NCBI RefSeq assembly: GCF_900188325.1
Contig: NZ_FZPD01000006.1
Location: 186,001 to 250,000 of the forward strand
DNA from: Ekhidna lutea
GTDB taxonomy: Bacteria > Bacteroidota > Bacteroidia > Cytophagales > Cyclobacteriaceae
Length of the DNA stretch: 64,000 bases
Direction of reading: 5' to 3'
Below the pieces are notes generated by a model. That model was not told where the DNA came from. It did no database searches and was given only the letters and a program-made list of their open reading frames with translations. Shown here piece after piece: positions 24,741-33,069 of the stretch (position 1 is the first letter of the stretch; each line of letters starts with the position of its first letter). The position numbers were made by a program, and so were the translations under genes.

Positions 24741-26120
24741 TCACAGATTTTCCGCCTCCTTAATCGCATGTTCCAATGCACCTACTTTATTAAACACTTC
24801 CTGTAATTCGTTTTCCGGTTTAGATTGGGCAACTACTCCAGCTCCCGCCTGAAACTTCAAAGTGTTGTTTTGACTCAGAAAACTTCGGATCATAATCGCA
24901 TGGTTGAAGTTTCCCTTAAAATCCATAAACCCAACCGCTCCTCCATAAAAACCTCTGGGTGTATTTTCGTTTTCCTCTATGATTTCCATTGCCCTGATTT
25001 TTGGCGCTCCTGAGAGTGTCCCAGCCGGGAATGTTTCAGCAACAATGTCCATGAACGAAGCACCCTTTTTTATTTCTCCAGTCACCTTAGAAACAAGGTG
25101 AATGACATGAGAATAATACTGAACCTCTTTGTAGGTTTCTACCTTAACATTATCACAACTTCGACTCAGGTCGTTTCTAGCAAGGTCGACCAACATCACG
25201 TGCTCTGAATCCTCTTTTGGATCATTTATAAGCTTTTCAGCTAGTTCTGAGTCAGCTTTATCGTTACCTGTTCGTCGGAAAGTACCTGCTATTGGATGGA
25301 TTTCTGCCTTACCATCCTTTAATACAATCTGAGCTTCTGGTGATGAACCAAAAACCCTGAAGCTACCATAATCGAAATAGAATAAGTATGGTGATGGATT
25401 AACTGACCGCAGGGTCCTATATACTTGGAAATCATCGCCTTGATAAGGTATTTTGAAGTTTCTGGATAATACGACCTGGAAGACATCACCTACATGACAA
25501 TGATGAATTCCTTTTTTTACCATATCCAGATACTCTTCATCCGACTTGTTTGATATTGCTTTTCCTTGTGTACTAAAGGGATATCCGGGAATGTTTCGCT
25601 GCTGAATCAGAGATTTTACCTCCTCGAATAACACATCATCCGGCTGATCTAAAAAGGCTTCTATTATGTGACATTCATTTTTGAAGTGGTCAAGTGCTAT
25701 AATGAATTGAAAAAGATGATACTGAGCAACTGGTATTGAATCATCAGCTTGCTTGATTTTTAAATCTCCAAATTCTGCCTTGGCATCATAATTAAAGTAG
25801 CCAAATAAACCCGATCTGATAAAACCATTGGTATCTTCTGAACTGAATGATCCTGCGAATTTATCTATTTCTAATTTCAGGTCCTTTAAAGGGTACTTCT
25901 CAGATTTTCTGCCGGGAAGCATCTTATCAACTTCTCCTTTGCTTACTTTAATATGAGCCAATGGGGAACAACAGATATACGAAAAACTATTTTCTGCTCC
26001 ATGATAATCCGAGCTTTCCAGTAGGAAAGAATTGGCAAATCTGTCTCGCAGTTTTAAAAAAATACTCACCGGAGTGATTGTATCCGCCAAAATCTTATGT
26101 TCTCGTGTATATATTTTCAT
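24741..26120 (-). CDS. trpE: Anthranilate synthase component I
   Basis: 459 residues from ATG 26120 (MKIYTREHKILADTIT). The tryptophan-feedback motif LLESS is at 33-37. The chorismate-binding C-terminal half shows PIAGTFRRTG, HVMLVDLARNDL, GTLSGAPKIRAME and GAGVVAQSKPENELQE. It makes anthranilate from chorismate with TrpG ammonia. A TTG at 26129 is in frame but less likely. The gene follows the attenuator hairpin by about 20 bp, so its expression depends on antitermination. Confidence 0.96.
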   Translation of the reverse strand: MKIYTREHKILADTITPVSIFLKLRDRFANSFLLESSDYHGAENSFSYICCSPLAHIKVSKGEVDKMLPGRKSEKYPLKDLKLEIDKFAGSFSSEDTNGFIRSGLFGYFNYDAKAEFGDLKIKQADDSIPVAQYHLFQFIIALDHFKNECHIIEAFLDQPDDVLFEEVKSLIQQRNIPGYPFSTQGKAISNKSDEEYLDMVKKGIHHCHVGDVFQVVLSRNFKIPYQGDDFQVYRTLRSVNPSPYLFYFDYGSFRVFGSSPEAQIVLKDGKAEIHPIAGTFRRTGNDKADSELAEKLINDPKEDSEHVMLVDLARNDLSRSCDNVKVETYKEVQYYSHVIHLVSKVTGEIKKGASFMDIVAETFPAGTLSGAPKIRAMEIIEENENTPRGFYGGAVGFMDFKGNFNHAIMIRSFLSQNNTLKFQAGAGVVAQSKPENELQEVFNKVGALEHAIKEAENL

Positions 26121-26140
26121 TTTTATCAATGCTTAGAAAC

Positions 26141-26170
26141 AAAAAAACCCTGACGAAACTGTCAGGGTTT
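26141..26170 (-). terminator. trp attenuator terminator
   Basis: RNA stem AAACCCUGAC (26170-26161), loop AGUUUC, stem GUCAGGGUUU (26154-26145), then a U-run. It lies between the leader peptide and trpE. The alternative pairing is UUGACGAG (26202-26195), which includes the leader stop codon, with UUCGUCAG (26157-26150) in the loop and 3' arm. A ribosome at the stop codon would block this pairing and allow termination. Confidence 0.88.
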
Positions 26171-26198
26171 ATATATTTTTAAACACAGCAGTGGCTCG

Positions 26199-26252
26199 TC
26201 AACAATCAAAATTGTCTACATGCCACCACCAATATGTTTTTGTCGTAATCAT
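26199..26252 (-). CDS. trpL: trp operon leader peptide
   Basis: ATG 26252 to TGA 26199 encodes the 17-residue peptide MITTKTYWWWHVDNFDC with three consecutive Trp codons at positions 8-10. It lies 30 bp before a strong terminator hairpin and about 80 bp before trpE, the classic attenuator layout. When charged tRNA-Trp is scarce the ribosome stalls at the Trp codons, leaving the antiterminator segment at the stop codon free; when Trp is ample it reaches the stop and covers it. Comparable leaders upstream of trp genes are known in Bacteroidota (Bacteroid-trp RNA). There is no obvious Shine-Dalgarno sequence. Confidence 0.87.
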   Translation of the reverse strand: MITTKTYWWWHVDNFDC

Positions 26253-26376
26253 TATGGTCGCTAAGCTAATTGTATTTAGTTTTAAAAAACAAGAATGAAA
26301 TAAAAAATCTAAACTTTTTTTTAACCAGTTGTGTAACTCATTCCAGCTATTAATGATTTTAAACTAAATTTCCGCC

Positions 26377-26793
26377 ATGTTATCGCACGAAGAACAAATA
26401 AGTATACTGGCTCACCTATCCAAAGCTGATAATGTAGTAGCTGAAGAGGAATATCGACTGATCATGTTTATAGCTGATGGTTTGGGTATTCCTGAGGAGA
26501 AAACTGCTGAGATAGTTAACAACCCCAGACCTATACCAAAACTGAAGGATTTACCACCTGATGAAAAGTTTAATTATCTATTTAACATCATTAGAATGAT
26601 GAAAGCAGATGGTAAGGTTCATTCGAACGAGATTAAATTTTGTGAAAAGCTGGCTTTGAATTTGGGATATAAGCCTGGCGTGATTGCGGATCTTTCTGCT
26701 TATATCTATAAAGATCCAAGTATCAATTCAAACAAAAATTTCTTGCGGTCAATCGCTGACCAGCATCTAATCCCTTTGGATGAACAGAACTAA
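26377..26793 (+). CDS. TerB-like helical protein
   Basis: 138 residues, all helical. The pattern LSHEEQISILAHLSKADNVVAEEEYRLIMFIADGLGI and later NIIRMMKADGKVHSNEIKFCEKLALNLG shows two repeats of the 'KADGxVxxxE' metal-site motif of the TerB-like family. Such proteins are small cytosolic metal-binding modules often near membranes. It overlaps the DUF5916 gene by 14 bp, so the two are co-transcribed, although a functional link is not known. Confidence 0.72.
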   Translation: MLSHEEQISILAHLSKADNVVAEEEYRLIMFIADGLGIPEEKTAEIVNNPRPIPKLKDLPPDEKFNYLFNIIRMMKADGKVHSNEIKFCEKLALNLGYKPGVIADLSAYIYKDPSINSNKNFLRSIADQHLIPLDEQN

Positions 26794-29056
26794 AAAAGCA
26801 CTTACACTTTCTTTCTTATTGGCATTTGTTTGTGGGTGGGCTCAAAATCAACCTGATGGCGTAGATTATTATATTGAATCTACTGATGAGTTTATTGAGC
26901 TCGATGGCCGTCTCGATGAGGCAATTTGGAAACAACTTCCTAGAGCTGGAGGCTTTTATCAAACATTCCCAACAGACAATCAGCCTGCATTAGACAGCAC
27001 CCAATTTATGATCACTTACACAGACAAGTCGATCATTATAGGTGTGATTTGCTATGATTATTTAGAAGGAGACGATATTTCAACGACCAGAAGAAGAGAT
27101 TTTGATTGGAGTTCCAATGACAATGTGGCCTTCTACCTGGATCCTTATGATGATAAAACCAATGGCTTTTCCTTTCAGGTGACACCTAACAATGTGCAAC
27201 GAGAAGGATTAGTATTACTTGGTGGTGACGTTAGAGACGACTGGGATAACAAATGGTACAGTGCCGTATCCAAAGGTGAAAACTACTGGTCTGCTGAAAT
27301 TTCTATTCCATTTAAAACCATTCGATATAACAATACACCTGAATGGAACCTTCAGGTATTAAGAAATAACCTAAAACGTAATGAGCGAACCGCTTGGATT
27401 CAGGTGCCTCAAGGGTATCGTATGAGTAATATGACTTTTTCAGGTCGGTTGAATTGGGATGAACCTCCCAAACCAGCAGGACCAAATGTTACGGTAATAC
27501 CCTATATAGCTTCCAGTGCTGGAAAAGATCATGAAGAAGGCGAGCCTGCTGAATACAAACTTGATGGAGGATTTGATGCCAAGGTAGCTGTATCCAGCTC
27601 AATAAATGTGGACCTCACATTCAACCCGGACTTTTCCCAGGTAGAAGTTGATCAGCAGGTAACAAATCTTCAGCGCTTTGAGCTATTCTTTCCAGAAAGA
27701 AGACAGTTTTTTCTTGAGAATCAAGACCTTTTTGCTGATGGAGGATTTTTTAGAAGCAGGCCTTTCTTTTCACGAAGAATTGGCATTCAGGGATCTGGTG
27801 ATACAAGGAGGAATGTCCCAATCATTGCAGGAGCCAGACTTAGTGGTAAAATTGGCAGTAAGTGGCGAGTTGGCGCCCTTAACATGATGACCAATAGAGA
27901 TGAGACTTCTGAAGAAATTTCTCCTGCTCAAAATTACTCCGTCGCTGTATTGGAAAGGCAAATATTTAGTCGTTCTCGTTTAAGCGCAATTTTCGTTGGC
28001 AGGAATAATTTAGGTGAATCCGCTGTAACGTACGATTCAACCACCCTAGCAAATACGGGTGATCTTCAAGATCAGTTTGGAAATGAACTGAACCCGAAGG
28101 ATACGCTGGTCACCTTATCTGAATACAATTATGTTTTTGGCCTTGATTACAATCTTGCCAACATCGACAATAGCTGGGAAGGAGATTTTTTTTATCACAG
28201 GTCATTGGATCCTGGTGTTAGTTCTGACGAAAAGTATGCTACTGGTGCTTTCCTGAGATATCAAAAACCCACTTTTGGGGCTCGGGTTAATTTTCAGCGA
28301 ATAGGAGAAAATCACAATGCAGAAGTGGGATTTGTACCCCGACCTGGAGTTACAAATTACGGTGCAGGTACCGAGTTTAATATATTTCCAGCAGAAGGTA
28401 GTATTGTGCAGCGACATGGACCAGGAATTGGTTTTGGAGGTGTTCTCACAAACGATTGGGAAAGACTAGATAATGATGCCGGATTCGAGTATCGAATATC
28501 ATTTCTAAATACCTCATATCTAGAGATTGGTTCAGGATGGGATTTTGTTTCATTGACCTCTTCATTCGATCCATCAGGATCTGATGGGCGAGAACTTGAG
28601 GAAAACACACGTCATAGTTGGTATCGCTACAGAATATTCTACCGAACCGATAGAAGAAAAAATTTCATTGTAAGAGCTTCTGTAAGTAACGGCGGATTTT
28701 TCAATGGGAAACGATTTAATGCCGAGCTTGGACTCACTTTCAGATTACCACCCGTCATGCAAATACAATTAAATGGCGAGTATAATAAGGTTAATTTACC
28801 AGCTCCTTACAATGATGCTGACTTATTCCTGATAGGTCCGCGGTTTGACTTAACGCTGAGTAACAAAGTGTTTTTCACTACTTTCATCCAGTATAATTCA
28901 CAGCGCGAAAACCTGGGACATAATTCAAGATTCCAGTGGCGGTTCAAGCCAGTTTCTGATATCTTTCTTGTTTACACTGACAATTATATAACGGATGGAT
29001 TCCAGACAAGGAACAGGGCCATCGTTTTCAAAGTCAACTACTGGCTTAACCTCTAG
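26780..29056 (+). CDS. DUF5916 outer-membrane protein with CBM9-like domain
   Basis: 758 residues. Signal peptide (TKKALTLSFLLAFVCGWAQ), then a carbohydrate-binding family 9-like beta-sandwich (about 28-220; FIELDGRLDEAIWKQLPR..., SAEISIPFKTIRYN), then a long DUF5916 region with many alternating strands ending NRAIVFKVNYWLNL, like an outer-membrane barrel. The conserved LFFPERRQFFLENQDLF is typical of this family. The family's role is unsettled; surface binding or transport of a glycan is plausible. It converges with alkB and the stop codons overlap by 4 bp. Confidence 0.82.
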   Translation: MNRTKKALTLSFLLAFVCGWAQNQPDGVDYYIESTDEFIELDGRLDEAIWKQLPRAGGFYQTFPTDNQPALDSTQFMITYTDKSIIIGVICYDYLEGDDISTTRRRDFDWSSNDNVAFYLDPYDDKTNGFSFQVTPNNVQREGLVLLGGDVRDDWDNKWYSAVSKGENYWSAEISIPFKTIRYNNTPEWNLQVLRNNLKRNERTAWIQVPQGYRMSNMTFSGRLNWDEPPKPAGPNVTVIPYIASSAGKDHEEGEPAEYKLDGGFDAKVAVSSSINVDLTFNPDFSQVEVDQQVTNLQRFELFFPERRQFFLENQDLFADGGFFRSRPFFSRRIGIQGSGDTRRNVPIIAGARLSGKIGSKWRVGALNMMTNRDETSEEISPAQNYSVAVLERQIFSRSRLSAIFVGRNNLGESAVTYDSTTLANTGDLQDQFGNELNPKDTLVTLSEYNYVFGLDYNLANIDNSWEGDFFYHRSLDPGVSSDEKYATGAFLRYQKPTFGARVNFQRIGENHNAEVGFVPRPGVTNYGAGTEFNIFPAEGSIVQRHGPGIGFGGVLTNDWERLDNDAGFEYRISFLNTSYLEIGSGWDFVSLTSSFDPSGSDGRELEENTRHSWYRYRIFYRTDRRKNFIVRASVSNGGFFNGKRFNAELGLTFRLPPVMQIQLNGEYNKVNLPAPYNDADLFLIGPRFDLTLSNKVFFTTFIQYNSQRENLGHNSRFQWRFKPVSDIFLVYTDNYITDGFQTRNRAIVFKVNYWLNL

Positions 29057-30117
29057 GCCGCCTGTGCCAATCCTTGCTGTTGAATTTGCTTAATACGAGG
29101 GTTCATTATAGCAAACCAAAGTGGCGGAAATATTGCCAAAATCATCATTCCGGGATAGCCTGTTGGCATTTGTGGGCTTTCATCAATGTGTCGCAAGATT
29201 TGATATTTTCTACTTGCTATATAATGATGATCCGAATGACGTGACAATTCAAACAAGATGATACGTCCAAGTTTATGATCTGAATTCCATGAATGGTGAG
29301 GCATTACACGCTCATACACATCACCTTTTTTGTTTCTCTCCAGTCCATAATGTTCAATATAATTTACTGTCTCAAGCAGTAAAAAGCCCATGATTGCGGC
29401 AGCAATGAAATAGCCCATTACAATCCACCCAAATAGAAGCCCAATGCCTAGTGTAAAAGCCACTTGTATGATTTGGAACCTCAACATTTCATTGTGAATT
29501 GAAAATGGTGACACCCCCTTTTTTTTCAATCTTTTAGCTTCAAGTTTCCATGCTGAGAGGTAAGCAAAAACAACAGATCGAACCCAGAATGTGTAGAGCA
29601 TTTCTCCATATCGGGCTGAGGATGGATCTTCTTTGGTACTCACATGTTTGTGATGTCCTCGATTATGCTCAATGAAAAAGTGCATATATAATGAAGTAAG
29701 GAGCAAAGCTTTAGCCATCAGCTGTTCATACCATGTGTTTCTATGACCCAACTCATGTGCTACATTTATTCCAATAACACCACACATAAGCCCCATAGCG
29801 GTAATTCGGCCTATTTGATCAACAAGGGTCAGGCCGGGCTCACTCATGGAAATAAAGAACATTCCTAATATTAGGAACTGAATTGGCACCATAATATAGA
29901 GCTGCCAGTCGTAAATGGAATCATTCTTTCGTTCCTCCTCTCTTTCCTTGGAAAAATTTGCCGGATTGGGTTTAAATGTGAGTTCGAGTAAAGGGATGAA
30001 CGCAAACGCCTCGATGAGAGGTAGGTACGTAAGCCATCCGTGTGTGTTGAAACTGACAATAGCCAAAAGTGGCAAAATCAACACGTTCATATACTTTAAT
30101 GCACGAATTTTATTCAT
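29053..30117 (-). CDS. alkB: Alkane 1-monooxygenase (AlkB type)
   Basis: 354 residues, six membrane helices. The three histidine boxes for the di-iron centre and the AlkB signature are complete: HELGH (121-125), EHNRGHHKHVS (150-160), NYIEHYGLER (252-261) and LSRHSDHH (291-298). It hydroxylates the terminal carbon of medium-chain alkanes with O2 and electrons from rubredoxin. No rubredoxin gene is adjacent. The start overlaps the stop of the barrel gene (ATGA), which suggests co-transcription with it. Confidence 0.93.
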   Translation of the reverse strand: MNKIRALKYMNVLILPLLAIVSFNTHGWLTYLPLIEAFAFIPLLELTFKPNPANFSKEREEERKNDSIYDWQLYIMVPIQFLILGMFFISMSEPGLTLVDQIGRITAMGLMCGVIGINVAHELGHRNTWYEQLMAKALLLTSLYMHFFIEHNRGHHKHVSTKEDPSSARYGEMLYTFWVRSVVFAYLSAWKLEAKRLKKKGVSPFSIHNEMLRFQIIQVAFTLGIGLLFGWIVMGYFIAAAIMGFLLLETVNYIEHYGLERNKKGDVYERVMPHHSWNSDHKLGRIILFELSRHSDHHYIASRKYQILRHIDESPQMPTGYPGMMILAIFPPLWFAIMNPRIKQIQQQGLAQAA

Positions 30118-30797
30118 TCAGTTTCCTTTTTATTGAGGGAAATCATATAACCAACTGTAAACCCTACCATCCAATGATTTGAAAGGTCCGGTGTTTCCGT
30201 TGTTAGATCTCCAGCATCTATAAAATTACTGAAACTGTAACTAAAAAATCCTTCTAATTGGAACGTTCCGATTGATAAATCTCTAAACAATCCTCCTCCA
30301 ATTCTGCCGCCATAACCAAACTCACGATCGCGATCCTTTTCATAGGTATAGAAGTCGGCTCCTCCCCTGTTTTCAGAATCGGGTTCAGGGTCCAATGAAT
30401 AGCTCATCAAAAATTCTGCATAGAATCCCGCTGAAATGAAGTATTTGTTTTCACCACCAAAATACCCAATCCCTTCCAGAGGAATCTCGAGGTAGTTCAT
30501 TCGAGCCTTGTAGTTGGGCTCATCCGTGAAGAAAGTCTGCTTCCAACCCTTCTGAACATAATTCGCTCCAACCTGAATTCCTGAATTCAGAAATGAATTG
30601 CCTGCTTTGGGCAAGTATTTGATAAATATCCCGCCATTGGTTCCCGGAAGGAAAGTAGAATTGTGGTTTAAATTGAAAATAGTGTGTTCAATAAAAGCCG
30701 TTGAAACATGGCCACCTGCCTTAACCCCCACATATGTTTTTTGAGCAACACCTGTGTGCACAAGACACAAAGTGCAGATCAGCCATACTACCCTCAT
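30114..30797 (-). CDS. Outer-membrane beta-barrel protein
   Basis: 227 residues. Signal peptide ending HTGVAQ, then alternating strands with aromatic girdles (KTYVGVKAGGHVS, LNSGIQVGANYVQKGW, YLEIPLEGIGYFG, YFISAGFYAEFLMSYSL, FGYGGRIGGGLF) and an end strand MVGFTVGYMISL. The type is the PorT/OmpW-like small barrel common in Bacteroidota. It is translationally coupled to alkB; a role in uptake of hydrophobic substrates is a reasonable guess but not shown. Confidence 0.75.
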   Translation of the reverse strand: MRVVWLICTLCLVHTGVAQKTYVGVKAGGHVSTAFIEHTIFNLNHNSTFLPGTNGGIFIKYLPKAGNSFLNSGIQVGANYVQKGWKQTFFTDEPNYKARMNYLEIPLEGIGYFGGENKYFISAGFYAEFLMSYSLDPEPDSENRGGADFYTYEKDRDREFGYGGRIGGGLFRDLSIGTFQLEGFFSYSFSNFIDAGDLTTETPDLSNHWMVGFTVGYMISLNKKETE

Positions 30798-30800
30798 TTA

Positions 30801-30944
30801 CTACTTCTTTTTAGTTGATTTCTTTGCTGTTGACTTTTTAGTCGGTTGTTCAGCGGTCTTTTTGTTGGCACTTCTGGGTCTGGTTACGCCATAAGTGCCT
30901 TTTGATATTTTACCTCTTCTGGTTTTTTTATCTCCTTTTCCCAT
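30801..30944 (-). CDS. 30S ribosomal protein THX
   Basis: 47 residues from ATG 30944: MGKGDKKTRRGKISKGTYG, then VTRPRSANKK and a Lys/Thr/Ser-rich tail. The first 27 residues match the short basic THX peptide (MGKGD.RTRRGKI..GTYG..RPR) that sits in the head of the 30S subunit. The frame is open further upstream to 30986, but that extension is not ribosomal-protein-like. The lysine-rich tail is longer than in the Thermus form. Confidence 0.9.
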   Translation of the reverse strand: MGKGDKKTRRGKISKGTYGVTRPRSANKKTAEQPTKKSTAKKSTKKK

Positions 30945-31022
30945 AATTGTATTTTTTTCAAAAATAAAAGAATCAGGGATACTCAAAGGAAATGATTATC
31001 CTTGAAGTTTAATCACAACAAC

Positions 31023-32264
31023 ATGGACCAACCTATTATCACAAATGATGCCGTAATTTTTGGAATACTAATGCTCATGCTTGGGGCTGTATTTTACACC
31101 TCTGCATTAGATCATCCCGGCTGGAAAAAATTCTACAGTTACGTTCCGGCTTTGCTGGTATGCTATTTCCTTCCCTCCCTCATGAAGGCAGTAGGTCTCA
31201 TAGATCCATCTCAATCAAATCTCTACTTTGTTTCCTCCAGATACCTATTGCCTGCCAGTTTGGTTTTACTGACCATCAGTGTGGACTTAAAAGAAATTGC
31301 TAAATTGGGTTCGAAGGCAGTCATCATGTTCGTGACCGGTACGGTTGGAATCATGATCGGAGGTCCTCTTACGATCTTGATCTTCTCTCAAATAGCTCCT
31401 GACCTGGTAGGTGGAGTTGCTCCAAACGAAGTATGGCGTGGTATGACCACTATTGCAGGGTCCTGGATTGGGGGTGGCGCCAATCAAGCAACCATGAAAG
31501 AGGTTTTTGAAGTGAGTGATGAACTGTTTTCAACGATGGTTACGGTAGATATCATCGTAGGGAATGCCTGGCTTGGAGTTTTGATTGCAGGTGTTGCGGT
31601 TACCAAACTAATAGACCGGAAGCTAAAGGCTGATTCTTCTGCTATTGAATCCTTAAAGGTAAAAATGGAAAACTACCAGGCTAGTGTTTCCAAAATTCCT
31701 AATCTCACAGACTTGATGAAGGTGTTGATGATCGGGTTTGCCTGTACAGGTTTTGCGCATTTCTGTAGTGACCTGATAGTGCCGTACCTAAAGCAGTATC
31801 CTGCTTTAGAACAATACAGTCTTACTTCAGGCTTTTTCTGGATTGTGGTAATTGCCACAACCCTGGGAGTGATCCTTTCTTTCACAAAAGTCCGTGAATT
31901 AGAAGGTGTTGGTGCTTCCAGAATTGGACGTGCATTTATCTACATTCTTGTAGCCGCCATTGGTATGAATATGGACATCCTGGCTATTTTTTCAAACCCA
32001 GGGTATTTCTTCCTCGGTATTACCTGGATTCTATTTCATGTGCTCCTATTAGCTATTGTGGCTAAACTGATCAAAGCACCTTACTTCTTCATTGCAGTGG
32101 GTAGCACAGCGAATGTTGGAGGGGCAGCTTCAGCTCCCGTCATCGCTTCAGAGTTTCATCCGTCACTAGCGCCTGTAGGGGTTTTAATGGCTGTATTAGG
32201 ATATGTGCTGGGTACGTACGGAGCATACTTATGTGGATTAATGATGCAGATGGTGGCAGGGTAA
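31023..32264 (+). CDS. DUF819 family membrane transporter
   Basis: 413 residues from ATG 31023. About ten to twelve helices. Family landmarks: SSRYLLPASLVLLTISVDLKEI, the re-entrant-like GSWIGGGANQATMKEVF, and GSTANVGGAASAPVIASEF near the end. DUF819 proteins resemble anion/cation symporters; the substrate is unknown. The frame begins earlier with TTG 31002, but ATG fits better. A short palindrome (32285-32307) follows the gene. Confidence 0.85.
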   Translation: MDQPIITNDAVIFGILMLMLGAVFYTSALDHPGWKKFYSYVPALLVCYFLPSLMKAVGLIDPSQSNLYFVSSRYLLPASLVLLTISVDLKEIAKLGSKAVIMFVTGTVGIMIGGPLTILIFSQIAPDLVGGVAPNEVWRGMTTIAGSWIGGGANQATMKEVFEVSDELFSTMVTVDIIVGNAWLGVLIAGVAVTKLIDRKLKADSSAIESLKVKMENYQASVSKIPNLTDLMKVLMIGFACTGFAHFCSDLIVPYLKQYPALEQYSLTSGFFWIVVIATTLGVILSFTKVRELEGVGASRIGRAFIYILVAAIGMNMDILAIFSNPGYFFLGITWILFHVLLLAIVAKLIKAPYFFIAVGSTANVGGAASAPVIASEFHPSLAPVGVLMAVLGYVLGTYGAYLCGLMMQMVAG

Positions 32265-32284
32265 TTGACTCTTAACCCGTCCTT

Positions 32285-32307
32285 AAATCCCCTCAAATGA
32301 GGGGTTT
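32285..32307. repeat. Palindrome after the DUF819 gene
   Basis: AAATCCCCTCA (32285-32295), AA, TGAGGGGTTT (32298-32307). It lacks a clear T-run, so it may be a REP-like unit or a weak terminator. It resembles the C-rich hairpins in the trp operon gaps. Confidence 0.55.
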
Positions 32308-32327
32308 GTATCGTAATTAAATTCAAG

Positions 32328-32960
32328 ATGGCAGAACAACATCACATAGACGTAACTGTAAAAGCTTCCTACTACACCCTCAATGAGTTGACAGAAAAGA
32401 CCGAGCGAATATGGCTTGTTTTCCACGGATATGGTCAATTGGCTGAGTACTTCATCAAAAAATTTGAAGGGCTGGATCCGGAGAAGAACTTCATCATTGC
32501 TCCCCAGGGACTCTCTAAGTATTATCTTGATGGTGTATACGGAAGAGTAGGTGCGTCCTGGATGACGAAAGAAGACCGGTTAACCGAGATCGATAATCAG
32601 TATTCTTACATTGATTCCGTTCTAAATCAATTTGATCTTTCAAATAAAGGATTGATCTATTTCGGTTTCTCACAAGGCACTGCCACTATGGGCAGGTATG
32701 CGGCTCATGCAAAAATTCCATTTGAGCAAATGATTATCTGGGCAGGTACGTTTCCACCCGATACAGATCCGAATGACTGGAAGTACCTCAAGGGCAATGA
32801 GGGGATACACTACTACACAAGCAGGGAAGACAAGTACTTCAAAGAAGAGATGATTGAAAATCAAAGCAACGTCTTAAAAACAGCAATGAATCGCGAACCG
32901 GAACTTCATTGGTATGATGGTGGGCATAGGGTGGTTTCGGAGATTGTGGCCGAACTGTGA
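32328..32960 (+). CDS. Alpha/beta hydrolase (carboxylesterase/phospholipase-like)
   Basis: 210 residues, no signal peptide. The nucleophile elbow GFSQGT (about 114-119) and the final histidine in WYDGGHRVVSE, plus LVFHGYGQ at the oxyanion site, match the small phospholipase/carboxylesterase group. The acid residue is probably in TSREDKYF. Such enzymes cleave short acyl esters; the true substrate is unknown. Confidence 0.83.
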   Translation: MAEQHHIDVTVKASYYTLNELTEKTERIWLVFHGYGQLAEYFIKKFEGLDPEKNFIIAPQGLSKYYLDGVYGRVGASWMTKEDRLTEIDNQYSYIDSVLNQFDLSNKGLIYFGFSQGTATMGRYAAHAKIPFEQMIIWAGTFPPDTDPNDWKYLKGNEGIHYYTSREDKYFKEEMIENQSNVLKTAMNREPELHWYDGGHRVVSEIVAEL

Positions 32961-33069
32961 TAGCACACTTCAATCACTCAACCTCGCCCTCCCTCCCTTC
33001 AAAGAAGGAATTCACATTTCATCAAAAGGTTGTCGTAATTGATCGAACATATTTTCTAATTTTCTATCC

